In this document: positions 5,139 to 8,049 of the stretch, piece by piece
Layout: every line of letters begins with the position of its first letter
How positions within the stretch are numbered: the stretch's first letter is position 1
From: Limnochordia bacterium
GTDB taxonomy: Bacteria; Bacillota; Limnochordia; Darwinibacteriales; SLO01
Reading direction: 5' to 3'
DNA length: 8,049 nt
Assembly (NCBI GenBank): GCA_007132635.1
Contig: SLOG01000294.1
Span: forward strand, 1-8,049
Made by a program: the position numbers and the translations under genes
Notes under the pieces: model-generated
Told to the model about the DNA's origin: nothing
Databases searched by the model: none
The model's input: only the letters and a program-made list of their open reading frames with translations

Positions 5139-6170
5139 GTGGAACGTGTAGCGGTTCTTACCGGAGGCGGGGATTCGTCGGGTATTAACGCGGTATTGCG
5201 CGCAGCAGCGGTTTCTGCCGATGAAGCCGGATGGACGTTGCTGGGTATCAAGAATGGATGGCGTGGTCTGCTCGACGACGATTTGTCGGAGCTTACTCCG
5301 AAGAATACGGAGGATATTAGTCATTTATCAGGTACGATTCTCGGCACGTCGCGCACAAATCCATTCAAGATTGAGGGAGGAGTTGCTCAGATTGAGAGCA
5401 ACTTGAAGAAGAATCGAATTTCAAGCCTTATTGCTATTGGCGGCGATGATACTCTCGGTGTCGCTGGCAGGCTAGCGGCTACGGGGCTGCCTGTTGTCGG
5501 CATTCCTCAGACCATCGATAACGATATTTTCGGGACCGATTACTGCGTTGGTTTTGATACTGCTGTGAATCAGTGCGTTCATGCTATCGATGCCATGGTG
5601 CCAAGCAACAACAGCCATCAGAAGGATATGATCGTCGAGATCATGGGTCGCGATAACGGCTGGATTACCCTCAGTGCAGCGTTGGCAGTCCAAGCGGACT
5701 ACGTCGTGATTCCTGAACGTCCTTTGGAATTAGATCGCCTGATCGCGTCGCTGCGTGAACGCAAAGAAGAAGGACGACGGGCATGTTTGGTGTTAGTCGC
5801 CGAAGGGATTGAGCTTCCGTGGCATTCCCGGGGCGAGGTGGTGGATGCTTTTGGTAACAAGGCCTTGGAGGGTGTTGCCCATGCCATGGCGGCCAAAGTT
5901 ACTGATCAGACGGATTGGCAGTTTCGTGTCCAGATCCTTGGTTTCGTTCAGCGTGGTGGCCGCCCTACTGCATTGGAGATGAAAAACAGTATTGAGATGG
6001 GGCAGTACGCGATCGAACTCTTAAAGGCCGGTGAACTTGGCTATATGGTGGCTCGACGCGAGGGACGTCTTGCCAGACTAGCCCTGAAAGATGTATCGGG
6101 GAAGAAGTGTGTGGTACCTGACGCAGCGATCGCGATCGCTGAACGGTATGGATGTTTTGGGAAACGCTGA
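5139..6170 (+). CDS. pfkA: 6-phosphofructokinase, PPi/mixed-donor type (group III-like)
   Basis: This cytoplasmic glycolytic enzyme phosphorylates fructose 6-phosphate to fructose 1,6-bisphosphate. Its 343 residues are usual for this branch. GTG 5139 is chosen because AAGGGGAGG (5124-5132) lies 6 bases upstream and the next residues give the first strand, VAVLTGGGD. Motifs: GGGDSSGINA (9-18), GTSR (69-72), IGGDDTLG (100-107), IPQTIDND (122-129) with catalytic D127, IMGRDNGW (168-175), E222, R263 and QRGG (271-274). Residue 104 is Asp, as in pyrophosphate-dependent enzymes, where ATP enzymes have Gly. Residue 124 is Gln, where PPi enzymes have Lys and ATP enzymes Gly. K162 stands where E. coli has the phosphate-binding Arg, and F269 where E. 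coli has His249. The phosphoryl donor therefore cannot be assigned safely. The gene appears monocistronic, with a terminator 40 bases downstream. Confidence 0.93.
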   Translation: MERVAVLTGGGDSSGINAVLRAAAVSADEAGWTLLGIKNGWRGLLDDDLSELTPKNTEDISHLSGTILGTSRTNPFKIEGGVAQIESNLKKNRISSLIAIGGDDTLGVAGRLAATGLPVVGIPQTIDNDIFGTDYCVGFDTAVNQCVHAIDAMVPSNNSHQKDMIVEIMGRDNGWITLSAALAVQADYVVIPERPLELDRLIASLRERKEEGRRACLVLVAEGIELPWHSRGEVVDAFGNKALEGVAHAMAAKVTDQTDWQFRVQILGFVQRGGRPTALEMKNSIEMGQYAIELLKAGELGYMVARREGRLARLALKDVSGKKCVVPDAAIAIAERYGCFGKR

Positions 6171-6210
6171 TTCCTACGGGTTCGTCGAATGAGTCAAAAG
6201 AAAGAGTGGT

Positions 6211-6247
6211 AAGAGGCAGGCTCGTTTCTGGGCGTGTCTCTTTTTTT
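6211..6247 (+). terminator. Intrinsic terminator of the phosphofructokinase gene
   Basis: AAGAG (6211-6215) pairs with CTCTT (6238-6242). The helix continues through a G-T wobble, CA/TG and GC/GC pairs with one mismatch, closing a loop of about ten bases. It runs straight into seven T (6241-6247). It separates the phosphofructokinase transcript from gltB. Confidence 0.82.
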
Positions 6248-6270
6248 GTGCGGAAAACAATGGCTGTATG

Positions 6271-6291
6271 TATACACCGAATACACGTATA
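6271..6291 (+). promoter_or_regulatory. LysR-type dyad upstream of gltB
   Basis: TATAC (6271-6275) and GTATA (6287-6291) form an inverted repeat with an 11-base spacer. It is centred about 61 bases before the transcription start predicted from the gltB promoter. LysR-family activators, including GltC of Bacillus subtilis which controls gltAB, bind interrupted dyads at this position. The arms are short and A/T-rich, so chance is possible. No regulator gene lies between this site and gltB. Confidence 0.35.
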
Positions 6292-6306
6292 GGTGATTCA
6301 TATCCC

Positions 6307-6335
6307 TTTACTTAGAAGCGTTCGCTCATTATAGT
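6307..6335 (+). promoter_or_regulatory. Sigma-A-type promoter of gltB
   Basis: TTTACT (6307-6312, 4/6) and TATAGT (6330-6335, 5/6) are spaced by exactly 17 bp. Transcription would begin near 6342, leaving a leader of about 42 bases before ATG 6384. It follows the phosphofructokinase terminator, so gltB is expected to have its own regulation. Confidence 0.6.
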
Positions 6336-6383
6336 AAGAGTACGGAAGCCATGTTAGGTTTGAACCAAAGGGAGCGATTGCTG

Positions 6384-8049
6384 ATGAAAGGCCTCTATGA
6401 CTCACGCTATGAGCATGACGGATGCGGCGTCGGCTTCACAGCCAACATCAAGGGAAAGACCAGCCATGGAGTGCTGCGTGACGCTCTTACGATGCTGAGC
6501 AATCTCCATCACCGCGGTGGAAGCGGTGCTGAGACCGATACTGGAGACGGTGCGGGCATTTTGCTGCAGATTCCAGATGGTTTATTGCGCGCCGAATGTG
6601 CCGTTCTGGGGTTTTCTCTGCCACCGGCCGGAACCTATGGTGTGGGGATGCTGTTCATCCCGTCGGAAGCAGGCACATTGACGGCTGTAAAAAAAGCTGT
6701 TGAACAGGTTGTTGACGAATCCGGGCATTTGCTTTTGGGCTGGAGGCCGGTACCGGTAAACGACGACACCATTGGTCACACGGCACGAGAGTGTATGCCA
6801 AGGATCATGCAGGTGTTTGTACAGCCTGCAGAGGAGTTCTCGGATAGTTCTGGCTTAGAGAGAGCACTGTTTGTGCTGCGGCGTCGGGTTGAGTCACGCT
6901 TACCAAATGTCTATGCAGCGAGTTTTTCTCATCGAACTGTGGTTTACAAGGGGATGCTCACTGCTGGGCAACTGGCCGGTTTCTATCGGGATTTGGCGGA
7001 TGAGCGGGCCGAAACAGCCTTGGCATTGGTTCATTCGCGATTCAGCACCAACACGTTTCCTAGTTGGCAGCGCGCGCACCCCAATCGCTTGCTAGCGCAT
7101 AATGGTGAAATCAACACCTTGCGCGGCAATGTTCACTGGATGAAAGCCCGCGAAGCAGCTTTCTCCAGTGGGACGTTCGGTGAGGATCTTTCTCATGTGC
7201 TGCCTGTAGTCGATGAGTCTGGCAGTGATTCGTCCATGTTAGATAATGCTCTTGAATTCTTAATGGCGTCTGGATACGCTCTTCCCCATGCCCTCTTGAT
7301 GATGATGCCCGAACCATGGCAGCATCATCCGTTCATGGACGAAAAACTTCGGGCATTCTATCAATACCACAGCTGTCTGATGGAACCATGGGATGGGCCG
7401 GCGTCGGTGGCTTTCTCTGATGGACGACTAGTCGGGGCTATCTTGGACCGGAACGGGCTTCGCCCCTCTCGGTACTACGTGACAGATGATGAGAGAATAA
7501 TCATGGCTTCGGAAGTCGGAGTTCTCCCAATTGGCCCAGAGCATGTGCTGCAGAAGGGTCGTCTGCGACCGGGACGTATGCTGCTGGTGGATACAGAACA
7601 AGGTAGGATCATTGAGGATCACGAGCTGAAGTCAGAGCTGGCGGCGAGTCATCCATATGGACAGTGGCTGCAGGACAATTTGCGCGATCTTCCGCTTCGC
7701 CCGCCGAATGAGCACGCCGACTTGGACGAGACAATTCTGCACGAGCAAAACCGCGTGTTCGGCTACACGTATGAGGAAATGCGTCTGCTTCTGGCGCCGA
7801 TGGCTCAGGACGGAGTGGAGCCGGTGGGCGCTATGGGGACTGACACGCCGTTGGCCGTCTTATCAGATAGGCCGCAGCTCCTGTTTCATTATTTTAAGCA
7901 GTTGTTTGCTCAAGTAACGAATCCTCCCATCGACGCACTGCGAGAGGAGATCGTGACTTCGACACGGTTGACATTGGGGCGGGAATTCGATCTGCTGAAA
8001 CCTGGACCTGAAAACTGTCGTCAGATCGTGTTAGAGAGCCCAATTCTTT
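6384..8049 (+). CDS. gltB: Glutamate synthase large subunit, N-terminal third (3' partial)
   Basis: The frame is open from ATG 6384 to the window end, 555 residues of an expected ~1500. The enzyme takes glutamine-derived ammonia and 2-oxoglutarate to glutamate, usually with the GltD subunit supplying electrons. ATG 6384 is preferred over in-frame ATG 6351: AAGGGAG (6368-6374) precedes it and the protein then begins with the usual GLYDSRYEHD. C14 in HDGCGVGF is the expected nucleophile exposed after removal of a 13-residue propeptide. The class II amidotransferase domain follows, with HRGGSGAETDTGDGAG (43-58), HSRFSTNTFPSW (217-228), HNGEINTLRGN (239-249) and DRNGLRPSRY (~357-366). The central domain begins near residue 453 (HEQNRVFGYT) and includes GAMGTDTPLAVLSDRPQLL. 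The FMN and Fe-S region lies beyond the window. No frameshift is seen. Confidence 0.97.
   Translation, partial: MKGLYDSRYEHDGCGVGFTANIKGKTSHGVLRDALTMLSNLHHRGGSGAETDTGDGAGILLQIPDGLLRAECAVLGFSLPPAGTYGVGMLFIPSEAGTLTAVKKAVEQVVDESGHLLLGWRPVPVNDDTIGHTARECMPRIMQVFVQPAEEFSDSSGLERALFVLRRRVESRLPNVYAASFSHRTVVYKGMLTAGQLAGFYRDLADERAETALALVHSRFSTNTFPSWQRAHPNRLLAHNGEINTLRGNVHWMKAREAAFSSGTFGEDLSHVLPVVDESGSDSSMLDNALEFLMASGYALPHALLMMMPEPWQHHPFMDEKLRAFYQYHSCLMEPWDGPASVAFSDGRLVGAILDRNGLRPSRYYVTDDERIIMASEVGVLPIGPEHVLQKGRLRPGRMLLVDTEQGRIIEDHELKSELAASHPYGQWLQDNLRDLPLRPPNEHADLDETILHEQNRVFGYTYEEMRLLLAPMAQDGVEPVGAMGTDTPLAVLSDRPQLLFHYFKQLFAQVTNPPIDALREEIVTSTRLTLGREFDLLKPGPENCRQIVLESPIL

Overview
The window reads as a chromosomal stretch of a Bacillota-like bacterium, possibly a deep-branching, Limnochordia- or Clostridia-like lineage. 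The evidence is strong Shine-Dalgarno sites (AGGAGG type) in front of nearly every gene, TTG and GTG starts beside ATG, hairpin-plus-T-run terminators, a class I cyclic-di-GMP riboswitch, and roughly balanced base composition judged by eye. The lineage is an inference. I see no transposase, phage gene, CRISPR array, tRNA or rRNA.

Left part (1-2464, + strand): the 3' end of a transcriptional regulator with a BTAD (SARP-type) domain joined to a degenerate GGDEF-like domain. It is followed by a tight pair: a DUF2161 protein with a PD-(D/E)XK nuclease-like core, and a DUF4432 aldose-1-epimerase-like protein whose start lies one base after the preceding stop.

Centre (2465-3162, + strand): a candidate promoter, a well-formed cyclic-di-GMP-I (GEMM-I) riboswitch whose 3' edge runs into the Shine-Dalgarno, a small exported protein of unknown function, and a strong terminator. 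Production of the exported protein therefore probably responds to cyclic di-GMP. A convergent ZIP-family metal transporter lies on the - strand (3161-3901), with an inverted repeat around its likely promoter.

Accessory segment (4040-4882, + strand): an unlisted 23-residue single-helix membrane microprotein with its own Shine-Dalgarno and terminator. It is followed by a hairpin-rich leader with mutually exclusive pairings upstream of a second exported protein of unknown function.

Right part (5139-8049, + strand): central metabolism. A phosphofructokinase of the PPi/mixed-donor type carries an unusual D104/Q124 pair and is followed by its terminator. Then comes the 5' third of gltB (glutamate synthase large subunit), with a good sigma-A-type promoter and a LysR-type dyad upstream; gltB runs off the window end.

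The most interesting items are the cyclic-di-GMP-controlled exported protein, the degenerate-GGDEF SARP regulator 2 kb away, the non-canonical phosphofructokinase, the microprotein, and the unclassified structured leader.
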